The notes under the pieces were generated by a model. That model was not told where the DNA came from. It saw only the letters and a list, made by a program, of their open reading frames with translations, and searched no databases. From the NCBI RefSeq assembly GCF_004762035.2, contig NZ_SIJK02000028.1:1-64000 (forward strand): a stretch of DNA of 64,000 bases, written 5' to 3'. This document shows, piece by piece, positions 41,775-51,395 of the stretch; the stretch's first letter is position 1; each line of letters begins with the position of its first letter. The stretch comes from Candidatus Chloroploca mongolica. GTDB lineage: Bacteria; Chloroflexota; Chloroflexia; Chloroflexales; Chloroflexaceae. Made by a program: the position numbers and the translations under genes.

Positions 41775-42707
41775 TTATGACCAGTATCTTCCTGGTATAT
41801 CGCTCAGCGCAGGATGCAAACGTGTTGCGGCCAACCATGCCTCAATGCCAACCGAAGGTTGAATACCCTGTTCGGTCACAATGCCTGCCAGTGCATTAAG
41901 CGGGGTGCGGTCAAAATAGAGGTTTTCAACCTTGACCCCGGGTGCGGGATTATCCCACACTTGCTCGCCAGGCCAGCGAGCCTGAGGTGGCGGATGGTAG
42001 CCCGGAGGCAGGAATTTTTCGCTGCCACAGAGCGCATAGACCGGCACGCCACTCGCCCCTGCGGCCAGGGTCATCGCATAGGTACCAACCTTATTCACAA
42101 GGCCCTGGGCATCAAGGAAGTCGGCCCCTACCAGCACGAGTTGCGCCTGGGCGGCAAACATGACTGCCAACGCATCAATAACAAGCGTCACATGCAAGCC
42201 AATTGCTGCCAGTTCGGTCGCGAGGCTACGACCCTCGCATGCCGGACGGCCCTCAGCACACACAACCTTGATACGGCGACCGGCGCGCTGGGCATGGCGC
42301 AGAGCGGCACAAACCGTTGTACTGCGTCCAGTCGTCACAATCTGACCCTCTTCGGGAATCAAGCGCAAGGCAGTCTCGGCAATGGCTGCCTCGTGGACAT
42401 GCAAACGACGCTTAAATTCATGGACAGTTTCAACTGCCCTGGCACGAGCCTGTCCCAGCTCATCGGCTGACGTCACAGCCCACAGAAGAGCATTAATAAG
42501 ATTCACGAGAGGCGCCATGGTTGGATGGGCTTTGATTAAGGTGCCTCCAACATCAAGGACGTTCTGTTCCAGGGCGGTGATCGTCGTTGACTGATCGCTG
42601 CGCACCCAACGATAGAGCACCTCGGCGCTCTTGTCAGCAATCTCAACCGCGCCCGAGATGTTATCATCGACAATCGTCGCAACTGCCTGTGCAGTAAACT
42701 TATCCAC
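41775..42707 (-). CDS. eIF2B alpha/beta/delta family protein (isomerase-like)
   Basis: The protein is 310 residues from GTG 42707, selected because AGGGAAGG lies four bases upstream; the extra N-terminus in the longer frame is not family-like. The family blocks are GQIVTTGRSTTVCAALRHAQ, VVCAEGRPACEGRSLATELA, VTLVIDALAVMFAAQAQLVL, ADFLDAQGLVNKVGTYAMTL and GVPVYALCGSEKFLP. Bacterial members of this fold are sugar-phosphate isomerases (MtnA-like, ribose-1,5-bisphosphate isomerase) rather than initiation factors. The conserved acidic/cysteine pair of isomerases is seen (C-A-E-G-R-P). Substrate is unsettled. Confidence 0.85.
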   Translation of the reverse strand: MDKFTAQAVATIVDDNISGAVEIADKSAEVLYRWVRSDQSTTITALEQNVLDVGGTLIKAHPTMAPLVNLINALLWAVTSADELGQARARAVETVHEFKRRLHVHEAAIAETALRLIPEEGQIVTTGRSTTVCAALRHAQRAGRRIKVVCAEGRPACEGRSLATELAAIGLHVTLVIDALAVMFAAQAQLVLVGADFLDAQGLVNKVGTYAMTLAAGASGVPVYALCGSEKFLPPGYHPPPQARWPGEQVWDNPAPGVKVENLYFDRTPLNALAGIVTEQGIQPSVGIEAWLAATRLHPALSDIPGRYWS

Positions 42708-42891
42708 AACACCTTCCCTGTGTGAGCAACAATCTGATCGGATACAGCTACAGCACAAGAGGAGCTTCAGCTTGACAAAACCATGCGTATTTGTACCATA
42801 CCACAATTTTGTCAGTTGCACAGGAATAAAAAGCTAGCGGATTGTGTAAAGATTGACAACAAAAGAGGAAGGTTGAGCGTTACGAAGGGAA

Positions 42892-45306
42892 TTAAAAGGG
42901 GGAGCGAAGGTTCAGCGCCGAGGCTATAATCTGCTCAAGTTGTTCGATCGTAAACGGTTTCGCGAGGAACCGATAGAGTCCCTCTTTGAACTCGGCATAC
43001 GTCAGCGGACTCACCGTATCACCGGTCACAAAAATTATCCGCTCAGCAACCTGTGGATCAATCTGACGTAAGGCATCAAGGAACTCAAAGCCATTCATGA
43101 CCGGCATTTTCACATCTGAGAGGATCAGATCAAAGGTCTCCCGCTGGAAAACTTCGAGGGCTGCAGTACCACTGGTGACTGCAATGGCAGCATGTCCCAG
43201 ATCTTCGAGCATGCGCGTCAACAACTCAACCACAGGCTCTTCATCATCAACGACCAGGATCTTGAGTGAAGGCTTAAGCAATGCGGTCGGGCTAGCAAGA
43301 GGAGCGGGGGGAGCATTGGGTTGCTCTACTTCCATCGTGCGCACGGGAAGGGTAAGCTTTACCACCGTCCCGACACCCTCCTGGCTTTCGGCCCAGATAT
43401 GCCCTTGGTGCTCCTGGATAATCCCAAAGCAGATCGACAAGCCCAACCCGGTTCCCTGACCAATCGCTTTTGTCGTAAAAAAAGGGTTGAAGACTTTTTG
43501 AAGGTATGGTTGGGAAATACCAATGCCAGTATCTTCAACTTCAAGCTGGATCACTGCTTCGCCATCGCTACGCATTTTCAACCTGGTACGCAAAGTCATG
43601 GTACCCGGCCTGGCCTTTTCGAGCATCGCGTGGCGGGCATTGGTGATCAGATTGAGGAGCACCTGTTGCAACTGGTGTGGATCGGCGACAGTCTCGGGGA
43701 GGTTCGGATCAAGCTCAAGGGCCACAGAAATGGTATCAACCTTGAGTTGATACTGTTGCAAAGCGAGGGCACTCTCCACAACGGCATTGAGGGCGACCAT
43801 TGAACGTTCGGGTTTGTGTTCACGCGCAAAAATCAACAGATTGCGCACAATTTTGGCCGCACGTTCAGCCTGCGTGCGAATATGCTCAAGATCCTGGCGT
43901 ATCTGATGAGGTAACGCGGGATCGCGCAACAAGAGCTGGCTATACCCACTGACACTGGTGAGCGGATTATTCAACTCGTGAGCCACGCCAGCCACGAGTT
44001 GGCCAATCGCCGAGAGTTTTTCCGACTGGATCAACTGTTGTTCAAGATGACGGCGTTCGGTGAGATTACGGGCAATGCAATGCAACCCCTTGATTCCGTG
44101 CCCATTCATGATCACCTGGGTCGAAACTTCCAGGTAAATAGATTCATTATTGCTTGCGACCAATTCAAGTTCAAAGGGTTGGCCGGGCTGTCCCTCAAGC
44201 CGAGCGTTGAGCGAAGGCCATGCCTCATGCCACGACTCTGGGGTCGCAAGTGACTGCAAGGATCGTCCGAGCAAAGCCTCGCAGGACATACCGATCAGTT
44301 CTTCACCGACCTTATTGATACTCGTCAGGCATACATCGCGATCAAGCAAAAAGATCATGTCATACGCATTGGCAAAGAGATCGCGATAGCGCTGTTCCGA
44401 ATGTTTCACCTCTTCATAGAGACGGGCATTCTCAATGGCAATGGCCGCATAATCAGCGAGGGTCGCCAGGAGATACTGATCATTCTCAGAAAACGTCCGA
44501 TCAGCCTGCCGGTTATCAACGGCAAGAACCCCTATCACCTGATCGCCCACCATCAACGGAACTTGCAGAATAGCCCGTACAAGAAACCCGGTTTTGACCT
44601 TGAGGGCAAAGCCTGCGCGGGCTTGATCAAGGCGGATCGGCTTACCCGTACGGACGACCTGACCAGCGAGGGTGTCACCGACAGGCATGCGTAAGCGTTG
44701 GGCCCGCTGATCACCAAGGTTCTTGGCGGCGCGCAGGTAGAGTTCTTGATGTTCGGGATCATACAGGAGCAGGAAACCCTCTTCGGCCTGAGTAATATAG
44801 ACGCCGGCTTCCACAATCCGTTCGAGCAATTGCTCAAGATCCATCAGCCCAGTCACCGACTTGCCAATGCGATAGAGCACGGTCAACTCCTGCACCCGTT
44901 GCTGCAGCGAAACGGTCAGGCGTTCTTTATCACGACGGAGACGACGCTCACGCAGGGCCTGATCAATAGCGACCCGGGCTTCGGTATCAGAAAAGGGTTT
45001 GATCAGATAGTTGCGTGCCCCAAGGCGGAAGGCTTCGACCGCAATGTTCTCCGAGCCGTGTGCGGTCATCAAGATGACCGGCACATCGTAGCCTTCTTGC
45101 GCGATCAAACGTAACAGATCGAGCCCGCTGATATCAGGCAATTGCAGATCGAGCAGGATCAGATCCGGCAAGCGCATACGCAACTGCTGGAGACCTTGAC
45201 GACCTGTGTGGGCCACAATCGAGCGAAAACCCAGTTCGGGCAAGACATATTTTGCCAGCAAGTCAGTAATCTGCTCGCTGTCATCAATAATCAGAATTTC
45301 TTCCAT
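42892..45306 (-). CDS. Hybrid histidine kinase: REC-GAF-PAS-HisKA-HATPase-REC
   Basis: The protein is 804 residues, soluble. Receiver 1 occupies 1-125 (IIDDSEQI, phospho-Asp53, TAHG, Lys in LIKPF). A GAF domain spans about 145-295 and a PAS domain about 305-420 (YRDLFANAYDMIFLLDRDV). HisKA has VAGVAHELNNPLTSVSGYSQ with the phospho-His, and HATPase has NLITNARHAM, DTGIGIS and GTGLGLSI. The C-terminal receiver (682-804) has VVDDEEP and the phospho-Asp731 in LILSDVKMP. It can run an internal phosphorelay. No DNA-binding output is attached, so it probably acts on another protein. It is divergent from the pfkB-like gene. Confidence 0.95.
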   Translation of the reverse strand: MEEILIIDDSEQITDLLAKYVLPELGFRSIVAHTGRQGLQQLRMRLPDLILLDLQLPDISGLDLLRLIAQEGYDVPVILMTAHGSENIAVEAFRLGARNYLIKPFSDTEARVAIDQALRERRLRRDKERLTVSLQQRVQELTVLYRIGKSVTGLMDLEQLLERIVEAGVYITQAEEGFLLLYDPEHQELYLRAAKNLGDQRAQRLRMPVGDTLAGQVVRTGKPIRLDQARAGFALKVKTGFLVRAILQVPLMVGDQVIGVLAVDNRQADRTFSENDQYLLATLADYAAIAIENARLYEEVKHSEQRYRDLFANAYDMIFLLDRDVCLTSINKVGEELIGMSCEALLGRSLQSLATPESWHEAWPSLNARLEGQPGQPFELELVASNNESIYLEVSTQVIMNGHGIKGLHCIARNLTERRHLEQQLIQSEKLSAIGQLVAGVAHELNNPLTSVSGYSQLLLRDPALPHQIRQDLEHIRTQAERAAKIVRNLLIFAREHKPERSMVALNAVVESALALQQYQLKVDTISVALELDPNLPETVADPHQLQQVLLNLITNARHAMLEKARPGTMTLRTRLKMRSDGEAVIQLEVEDTGIGISQPYLQKVFNPFFTTKAIGQGTGLGLSICFGIIQEHQGHIWAESQEGVGTVVKLTLPVRTMEVEQPNAPPAPLASPTALLKPSLKILVVDDEEPVVELLTRMLEDLGHAAIAVTSGTAALEVFQRETFDLILSDVKMPVMNGFEFLDALRQIDPQVAERIIFVTGDTVSPLTYAEFKEGLYRFLAKPFTIEQLEQIIASALNLRSPF

Positions 45307-45426
45307 AAGGCGCTTGTGCTCAAAACCTGGGTCAAGACCCTCGCAAGTTGCCGATCTAAGGAGTCAATTGTACACTACTGTCAGCGTCAGCAGCAAGGTA
45401 AAACCTCATAAGAATGGCAGAAGTAT

Positions 45427-46407
45427 ATGATACCCGATCAAGCAGGAACTACCGTCCTTGTGCTCGGTGATATCAACGCAGATCTTAGCTTTATTGTGCC
45501 ATCATTTCCTGATGAGGGTGGTGATATTTCGGCTGAACGTCTGCGCTGGCACAGTGGAGGAACCGGTTTGAATAGCGCGATTGCATTCAGCCGTCTTGGG
45601 GCACAGGTCGCCTTACTGGGGCGGATAGGCGATGATCCGGCGGCCGAAGTCGTGCAAGCGACTGCGCGCAAAGCTGGCCTCGATCTGCGCTGGGTGCAAA
45701 CCGACAGCGAGGTTGCCACCGGCCTCTGTGGGGTGATTGTCTCGCCGGGAGGGCAACGCACCTTTGTTAGTTTTCGCGGGGCTAATCTGCGTTATCAAGG
45801 CGAGGCCTTGCCAACACATCTGCTTGATACGTGCGGCTTGCTCTTTCTTTGTGCTCATGCCCTGTTGGAAGGTTCGCAGCAATATGCGGCCCTGCGGTTG
45901 GCCCAACTGGCCTTTGAGCGCGCTCTTCCCGTGGCCCTCGATCTCTGCCTGCCCGCCATTCGGCTGGCCCGTGACATTCTCTTCGACATGCTGCCCCATC
46001 TCTGGTTGTTGACGATGAACGAGGATGAACTACGTGCGTTGTTGCCCGGTATGAGCCTCCAGCAAGCCCTGGATCACCTGTTGCAATGCGGCGTAGCGCA
46101 CGTTGTGATCAAGCGTGGAGCCCAGGGATGCAGCATTGCCAACGGGCGCGTGCGGCTCGATGTGTTGCCCCCGGTCATCAAGGTTGTTGATACAAATGGG
46201 TGCGGTGATGCCTTTGCGGCTGCGTATGCCTGGGCTTGTCTACGCAGAGCCGAGGTGCGCGAGTGTGCAACCCTGGCGAACACCATGGGTGCGCTGACGG
46301 CAACCCGTTCAGGGGCCGCTGATGCTATTCCAACTCGCTCGGAATTAGCGATGCGGCTCACCTATGGTCTGCACTATCTGCTGGCCCCGATCTCCTCTGG
46401 AATCTAA
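45427..46407 (+). CDS. PfkB-family carbohydrate kinase
   Basis: The protein is 326 residues. The N-terminal signature is [20 protein letters not shown] with [20 protein letters not shown], and the second signature is [18 protein letters not shown], with Asp as catalytic base (consensus DTxGAGD; here a Cys replaces Ala). These ribokinase-like enzymes phosphorylate sugars, nucleosides or related alcohols; the substrate cannot be read. The BtpA-family gene starts 19 bases after its stop, and the two are probably one transcript. A link to sugar or nucleoside catabolism is the simplest reading. Confidence 0.92.
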   Translation: MIPDQAGTTVLVLGDINADLSFIVPSFPDEGGDISAERLRWHSGGTGLNSAIAFSRLGAQVALLGRIGDDPAAEVVQATARKAGLDLRWVQTDSEVATGLCGVIVSPGGQRTFVSFRGANLRYQGEALPTHLLDTCGLLFLCAHALLEGSQQYAALRLAQLAFERALPVALDLCLPAIRLARDILFDMLPHLWLLTMNEDELRALLPGMSLQQALDHLLQCGVAHVVIKRGAQGCSIANGRVRLDVLPPVIKVVDTNGCGDAFAAAYAWACLRRAEVRECATLANTMGALTATRSGAADAIPTRSELAMRLTYGLHYLLAPISSGI

Positions 46408-46426
46408 CGACAAAGGAACCTTCTCT

Positions 46427-47272
46427 ATGCCTCCACACTGGAAAGAACGCCTTGACGCCCTGCGGATCGCCCATCTGGGTGAGGTTTTTACGACCCCGCG
46501 ACCGGTCATTGGCATGGTTCACTGCTGGCCCTTGCCAGGTGCGCCTGGGTATCGCGGCTATGGCATGGCAACGATTATTGAACAGGCCGTGCGTGATGCC
46601 AACGCCCTGGCCGAAGGTGGCTGTCACGGGTTGATTGTGGAAAACATGTGGGATATTCCCTTTCGCGCTGGCCCCCATGTGCAACCCGAAAGCATTGCGG
46701 CCCATGCGGTGGTGGCGCGTGCTGTGCGTGAAGCGGTTCCCGAGTTGCCCCTCGGCATTAACCTCGTTCACAACGGTGGCGTCGCGTTGCTCGGGATTGC
46801 CATCGCTGCTGGAGCCGATTTCATCCGTGTCTGTATGTTTACTGGTGCAGGGGTTTGGGACGCTGGTTCGTGGGACGAAGGGTGTGCGGCGGATCTCTTG
46901 CGCCGACGTACCGAGCTCGAGGCCGAGTCGATCAAGATCTTTGCCGATGTGGATAAAAAACATTCGGTGCGTTTTCCAGGGATTGATCTGGCAACGCATA
47001 TTGAATGGACACGCTTTTTTGGGGCCGATGCGCTGATTGTCTCAGGGCGCATGACGGGTGATGCCCCTGATCTCGCCAAGCTCCGTGAGGCACGCCAACA
47101 TGCTGGGACAACGCCCATTTTGCTGGGTTCAGGAACTGACGAACATAATATTGGTGCCTTTATGGAGATCGCGGATGGGGTCATTGTTGGCAGCAGCATC
47201 AAAGGCGATGGGGCAATCGCCAATCCTGTTGATGTGGAACGTGTTCGTCGTTTTGTGGAGGCCTCCCGCTGA
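46427..47272 (+). CDS. BtpA/SgcQ-family TIM-barrel protein
   Basis: The protein is 281 residues. The family signature begins PVIGMVHCWPLPGAPGYRG. Then come AVRDANALAEGGCHGLIVEN, LGINLVHNGGVALLGIAIAAG, IKIFADVDKKHSVRF and GLINGS-like GVIVGSSIKGDGAIANPVD. BtpA is needed for photosystem I stability in a cyanobacterium, but the family is widespread in non-photosynthetic bacteria, where the E. coli homologue SgcQ sits in a sugar operon. Downstream of a PfkB kinase, a sugar-phosphate role is more likely than a photosynthetic one. ATG 46427 has AAAGGA upstream; the longer frame overlaps the kinase. Confidence 0.9.
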   Translation: MPPHWKERLDALRIAHLGEVFTTPRPVIGMVHCWPLPGAPGYRGYGMATIIEQAVRDANALAEGGCHGLIVENMWDIPFRAGPHVQPESIAAHAVVARAVREAVPELPLGINLVHNGGVALLGIAIAAGADFIRVCMFTGAGVWDAGSWDEGCAADLLRRRTELEAESIKIFADVDKKHSVRFPGIDLATHIEWTRFFGADALIVSGRMTGDAPDLAKLREARQHAGTTPILLGSGTDEHNIGAFMEIADGVIVGSSIKGDGAIANPVDVERVRRFVEASR

Positions 47273-47370
47273 TTACGCCGCAGCAGCGTGGTACAATGAG
47301 GACATGGGGTATCAAAGAAGATGCCACCAACTGGTGTCGAACCTACTCAGTGACGAGGAGCATGCAACCA

Positions 47371-48639
47371 ATGGTGTTTGAAACGTTGCCAGACACGACC
47401 GAGAATTTGTTTACGATTGCCCAGCGTCAATTTGATCGTGCGGCCGATCTGCTTGACCTGCCCGCAAACTTACGCGGTATTTTGCGCGTCCCCCAGCGCG
47501 AACTGAGCGTCAACTTTCCGGTCAAACTCGATGATGGCACAACCCGCATGTTCACAGGGTATCGTGTCCAGCACAACTTGTCGCGGGGGCCGACCAAGGG
47601 CGGCATCCGCTATCATCCGTCGCTTACGCTCGATGAAGTGCGTGCGCTGGCAATGTGGATGTCGTGGAAATGTGCGGTGACGCATCTGCCCTATGGCGGG
47701 GCCAAAGGCGGCGTGATCGTTGATCCCAAGCAGTTTTCGCAGCATGAAATCGAACGCCTGACCCGACGCTACGCCAGCGAGATCAGTCTGGTGATTGGCC
47801 CTGATCGTGATATTCCCGCCCCTGATGTCAACACAAATCCACAGATTATGGCCTGGATTATGGATACGATCTCGATGCATCAGGGCTATACCGTCCCCGC
47901 GATTGTAACGGGCAAGCCGCTCACGATAGGTGGCTCAGAGGGTCGTCACGAAGCAACCGCCCGCGGTCTCGTCTATATCTTGATTGAGGCGGTCGCACAC
48001 GCAGGGATGAACCTTGCCAAAACTAGGGTCGCCATCCAGGGTTTTGGCAACGCCGGCGCAAGTATCGCCCGTATGCTGCATGCGCTTGGTGCGACTATCG
48101 TCGCTGTGAGTGATAGCCAGGGAGGGGTCTATCATCCACGCGGTCTTGATCCTGCTGCCGTTGCCCTGCACAAAGAAGCGACCGGTAGTGTCATCGACTA
48201 TCCCGAGGGCGACCAGATCAGCAATGCGACCCTGATCGAGCTTGATTGCGATATTCTCATTCCTGCGGCCCTGGCGCAGAGCATTGATGGTGCCCGGGCA
48301 CCCCATGTGCGCGCCCGCATTGTTGCCGAGGCGGCCAATGGCCCGACTACCCCTGAAGCCGATGAGATCCTCTTCGACCAGGGGGTTATGGTTGTGCCTG
48401 ATATTCTGGCCGGGGCTGGAGGGGTGACGGTAAGCTATTTTGAATGGGTGCAGGGGCTCCAGTCATTCTTCTGGTCTGAGCGTGAAGTGAATGCACAACT
48501 CGAACGGGTAATGCAGCGCTCGTTCCACGAGGTTGTACAGATGGCCCAACAGCATCAGGTACATCTGCGGACGGCTGCCGGTGCGCTTGCGGTACGCCGC
48601 GTCGCCGATGCCGTGGCAACCCGGGGGATCTATCCATAG
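47371..48639 (+). CDS. gdhA: Glutamate dehydrogenase
   Basis: The protein is about 422 residues, within the usual 410-450. It interconverts glutamate and 2-oxoglutarate plus ammonia. Features are the substrate-binding region GPTKGGIRYHPSL, the catalytic lysine block LPYGGAKGGVIVDP, IPAPDVNTN, the Rossmann motif VAIQGFGNAGASIARML, and VVPDILAGAGGVTVSYFEW. The start at 47371 is chosen because GAGGAG lies ten bases upstream; ATG 47362 is also possible. A TACAAT-like -10 is near 47290. A perfect 22-bp hairpin follows the stop codon. Confidence 0.95.
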   Translation: MVFETLPDTTENLFTIAQRQFDRAADLLDLPANLRGILRVPQRELSVNFPVKLDDGTTRMFTGYRVQHNLSRGPTKGGIRYHPSLTLDEVRALAMWMSWKCAVTHLPYGGAKGGVIVDPKQFSQHEIERLTRRYASEISLVIGPDRDIPAPDVNTNPQIMAWIMDTISMHQGYTVPAIVTGKPLTIGGSEGRHEATARGLVYILIEAVAHAGMNLAKTRVAIQGFGNAGASIARMLHALGATIVAVSDSQGGVYHPRGLDPAAVALHKEATGSVIDYPEGDQISNATLIELDCDILIPAALAQSIDGARAPHVRARIVAEAANGPTTPEADEILFDQGVMVVPDILAGAGGVTVSYFEWVQGLQSFFWSEREVNAQLERVMQRSFHEVVQMAQQHQVHLRTAAGALAVRRVADAVATRGIYP

Positions 48640-48666
48640 GCTCCAGACGTGGCCTTTTCATCTGGT

Positions 48667-48714
48667 GGGTCGCAGCAAAAAAGCCAGCTACCGCTGGCTT
48701 TTTTGCTGCGACCC
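48667..48714. terminator. Perfect 22-bp hairpin after gdhA
   Basis: GGGTCGCAGCAAAAAAGCCA begins the left arm (48667-48688), TACC is the loop, and the exact complement runs 48693-48714. The right arm contains TTTTTT, which can act as a terminator tract on either strand. The apex is CCAGC-TACC-GCTGG. Confidence 0.7.
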
Positions 48715-48821
48715 AGACCCTTTTTCTCATCCTGTTCTTATGCAAACTTAAATTGCTGCTCAGGCTACTGGTGCATACTGAAACCAATCAAAACAGAAAT
48801 AAAGCTTAAGGTAGGTGGTTT

Positions 48822-49991
48822 ATGGAACAATCATACAGGACAAATCCGCTGCTACTTCTGGTGATGCTCTTGCTTGGTCTCTTTATTGGCATTGGTGGTG
48901 GTGCGGTTGCTGGCGGTTTTACGGCCCTCATGGTCAGTCGACAACAGGCTACCGCCAGCACAGTGCTGGCTCAGCCGGTACGCGCCGAACTCGCAACGAC
49001 AGAACTCGCGACCCAACCGACCGGCGGAACCGAACGCAGCGCACCGAACACGACGATCAGTCCGGCGGTCGCTGCGGTGCAACAAGTAGGCCCTGCAGTC
49101 GTGACGGTGCTCAACCGTAGTGCCACTGGTATGGGCAGTGGTAGCGGGGTGATTGTGAGTGAGGATGGCTACATCATCACCAACAACCACGTTATTCAAG
49201 GGGCCACACAGCTTGCCGTCGTCTTTGCTGATAGCAGTCGCCGCGAAGCTGAATTAATTGGGGCCGATGCGCTCAACGATATTGCTGTTATTCGGGTTAA
49301 CGGCGATATGCCAGCGGTAGCCAGCATTGGCGACGCAGCAGCCTTGCAACCCGGCGAGCAAGTACTGGCGATCGGCAGCCCCCTTGGCAACTTCCGCAAC
49401 ACGGTCACGTCTGGCGTGGTGAGTGCGCTCAATCGTTCGGTTGGCTCGATGGAGGGTCTGATTCAGACGGATGCCGCCATCAACAGTGGAAACAGTGGTG
49501 GGCCGTTGATCAACCTCAATGGCGAAGTAGTTGGCATTAACACCCTTGTTGTCCGCAGTGACTTTGATTTCGGGTCAAGTGCGCCGGTCGAGGGCCTCGG
49601 ATTTGCCGTGCCAAGTACGATTTTTCGTAGTGTTATGGATCAGTTGATCGCGACGGGCGAAGTGCGTTATCCGTTTCTCGGCGTACGTTATCTTCCCATT
49701 GATGGCAACGTAGCCGCAGAGTTTGAATTGCCTGTACAAAATGGTGCCTTCATCCAAAGCGGGCTTCGTGGGCAGGCCGCAGTCGAGCCTGGCAGTGCCG
49801 CAGACCGTGCAGGCATCCGTGAGGGCGACATTATTACCGCCATTGACAGCGTGCGCATCGACTACAACACCTCGTTGCGCCAGTTACTGCTGCGCCACAC
49901 GCCTGGTGAGACCGTCAAGGTCACGGTTTTGCGTGATGGGGCCGAAATCACGCTTGACGTTGTCCTCGACGAACGACCTACTGTACGTTGA
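48822..49991 (+). CDS. HtrA/DegP-type serine protease with PDZ domain
   Basis: The 389-residue protein is anchored by one N-terminal helix (LLLLVMLLLGLFIGIGGGAVAGGF, about 10-37). A low-complexity linker then leads to a trypsin-like domain: catalytic His123 in NNHVIQ, Asp153 in LNDIAVI and Ser225 in INSGNSGGPL. The C-terminal PDZ domain (about 290-389) includes AADRAGIREGDIITAIDSV. It degrades or chaperones misfolded envelope proteins. It faces outside the membrane. A hairpin separates it from gdhA. Confidence 0.95.
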   Translation: MEQSYRTNPLLLLVMLLLGLFIGIGGGAVAGGFTALMVSRQQATASTVLAQPVRAELATTELATQPTGGTERSAPNTTISPAVAAVQQVGPAVVTVLNRSATGMGSGSGVIVSEDGYIITNNHVIQGATQLAVVFADSSRREAELIGADALNDIAVIRVNGDMPAVASIGDAAALQPGEQVLAIGSPLGNFRNTVTSGVVSALNRSVGSMEGLIQTDAAINSGNSGGPLINLNGEVVGINTLVVRSDFDFGSSAPVEGLGFAVPSTIFRSVMDQLIATGEVRYPFLGVRYLPIDGNVAAEFELPVQNGAFIQSGLRGQAAVEPGSAADRAGIREGDIITAIDSVRIDYNTSLRQLLLRHTPGETVKVTVLRDGAEITLDVVLDERPTVR

Positions 49992-50097
49992 CATTCGGGT
50001 TGCCAGCAAACGTCCTGCGCATGGGCCTGCGACCCTTGCGCAGGACGTGGAGGGCTGACGCCCTCACAACTTGCTTGGGGGCCGCAAGCCCCTCAAA

Positions 50098-50124
50098 AAA
50101 CCAGAGGACGTTGCCCTCTGGTTT
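50098..50124. terminator. Hairpin between the protease and the phosphatase trio
   Basis: AAACCAGAGG (50098-50107) pairs with CCTCTGGTTT (50115-50124) around ACGTTGC, preceded by two smaller GC hairpins (near 50051 and 50072). The arms end in A- and T-rich tracts, and it is likely a terminator for the protease gene. Confidence 0.6.
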
Positions 50125-50169
50125 GTGGTATCATACACATGAAGAATCACCAAGACCAAGGAGCAGGAT

Positions 50170-50859
50170 GTGACCTTGATGCTGCTGATCCGGCACGGCA
50201 CCAATGATTGGGTGCATGGTCGGCTGGCGGGCTGGACGCCCGGGGTGCATTTGAATGAAGAGGGAAAACGCCAGGCCGTTGCCCTGAGTGAGCGACTCGG
50301 CGATCTGCCCATTGTCGCATGCTATACCAGTCCCCTTGAACGTTGCGTTGAGACCGCAACCGCCCTGGCACAGCCGCGTGGCTTACCCTTGCGCCTGGTT
50401 GAAGGGATTGGCGAAGTACGCTATGGTGAATGGCAAGGCGCCGAACTGAAAGAATTGTATAAACACGAGCTGTGGCCGGGGGTGCAGTACTACCCTAGTG
50501 GTACCCGCTTTCCCAATGGTGAATCAATTGGTGAGGCTCAGATGCGCATGGTGCAGGCCCTTGATGGGTTACGTGCGCAGCATCCCAAAGAGATGATTAT
50601 CGTTTGTTCACATGCTGATTTGATTAAGCTCGCAGTTGCCTATTACGTTGGTATACATATTGACCTCTTTCAGCGCCTGATCATCAATCCCTGTTCTCTG
50701 AACGCCATTGCCTTTGAGCCGATGGGGCCACGCCTGCTTGCGCTCAATGATACTGGTTCACTTGAACATCTACGACCAAAACCTGTCCCGCCGCCTGAGC
50801 CATCGGCATCTGGTGATGCCAGTGACTCAGCCCCAGCTGTAGAGCAGGAGCATGTCTGA
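50170..50859 (+). CDS. Histidine phosphatase (MSMEG_4193-like phosphomutase family)
   Basis: The protein is 229 residues. The GTG at 50170 is used because AAGGAG ends six bases upstream. The phosphohistidine motif is LLIRHGTNDWVHGRLAGWTP (RHG near residue 8); TSPLERCVETA and GEWQGAELKEL follow, and IVCSHADLIKLAVAY carries the second His. The C-terminal ~35 residues are a Pro/Ser-rich tail. Members are phosphoglycerate-mutase-like phosphatases, often of unclear substrate. It overlaps the DUF3090 gene by eight bases. This trio order is conserved in Actinobacteria, near the mycothiol gene mshC, from my recollection. Confidence 0.88.
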   Translation: MTLMLLIRHGTNDWVHGRLAGWTPGVHLNEEGKRQAVALSERLGDLPIVACYTSPLERCVETATALAQPRGLPLRLVEGIGEVRYGEWQGAELKELYKHELWPGVQYYPSGTRFPNGESIGEAQMRMVQALDGLRAQHPKEMIIVCSHADLIKLAVAYYVGIHIDLFQRLIINPCSLNAIAFEPMGPRLLALNDTGSLEHLRPKPVPPPEPSASGDASDSAPAVEQEHV

Positions 50860-51385
50860 ATTTACGTATGACCTGGACGCCGTACAGCGTATTACCGCAG
50901 GGGCAGTAGGCCCTCGTGGACAACGTGTCTTTTATGTGCAGGCCCGTCGTGGGGCACGCTTGATCACCCTGGCTGCCGAGAAGGAGCAGGTGCGTGCCCT
51001 GGCCGAGGCTATCTCGCGCTTGCTTGATACGCTTGCCGAAAAAAATCCACGCCTCACGACCTCGGATGATCTTTTTGTGGCCGATATGAGCCTTGAAGAG
51101 CCGCTTGAACCGGAATTCCGGGTGGCGCAGATGGGCCTTGGCTATGACGCTGAACGGGATTTGGTAATATTGCTAGCGCAAGGGCTTGAAGACGATGACG
51201 AGAGCGAGTCCCCAACAGCGCGGCTATCTGCATCGCGCCCCCAGATGCGCGCCCTTGCGATCCACGCAGCCCAGGTGGTCGCCGCAGGACGCCCTATTTG
51301 TGGCAATTGTGGGCGCCCAATCGATCCGGTCGGGCATTTCTGCCCCCAACGTAACGGTCACGGCCCCGTCATGACCACACAGTAG
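50852..51385 (+). CDS. DUF3090-family protein
   Basis: The protein is 177 residues and matches the DUF3090 family opening FTYDLDAVQRITAGAVGPRGQRVFYVQAR. The middle reads LEEPLEPEFRVAQMGLGYD. The C-terminus has paired cysteines, CGNCGRPIDPVGHFCPQRNG, probably a zinc ribbon. The start overlaps the end of the phosphatase gene. Its function is unknown; the cluster suggests it works with the neighbouring phosphatase and SCO1664-family protein on a shared substrate. Confidence 0.9.
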   Translation: MSEFTYDLDAVQRITAGAVGPRGQRVFYVQARRGARLITLAAEKEQVRALAEAISRLLDTLAEKNPRLTTSDDLFVADMSLEEPLEPEFRVAQMGLGYDAERDLVILLAQGLEDDDESESPTARLSASRPQMRALAIHAAQVVAAGRPICGNCGRPIDPVGHFCPQRNGHGPVMTTQ

Positions 51386-51395
51386 GCAGCCCCCT

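Noticed and set aside
41775-42707. Translation initiation factor 2B subunit
   Set aside because: Bacteria have no eIF2B system; homologues of this fold in bacteria are sugar-phosphate isomerases.
46427-47272. BtpA as evidence of photosystem I
   Set aside because: The family occurs in many non-photosynthetic bacteria, and the kinase neighbour points to sugar metabolism.
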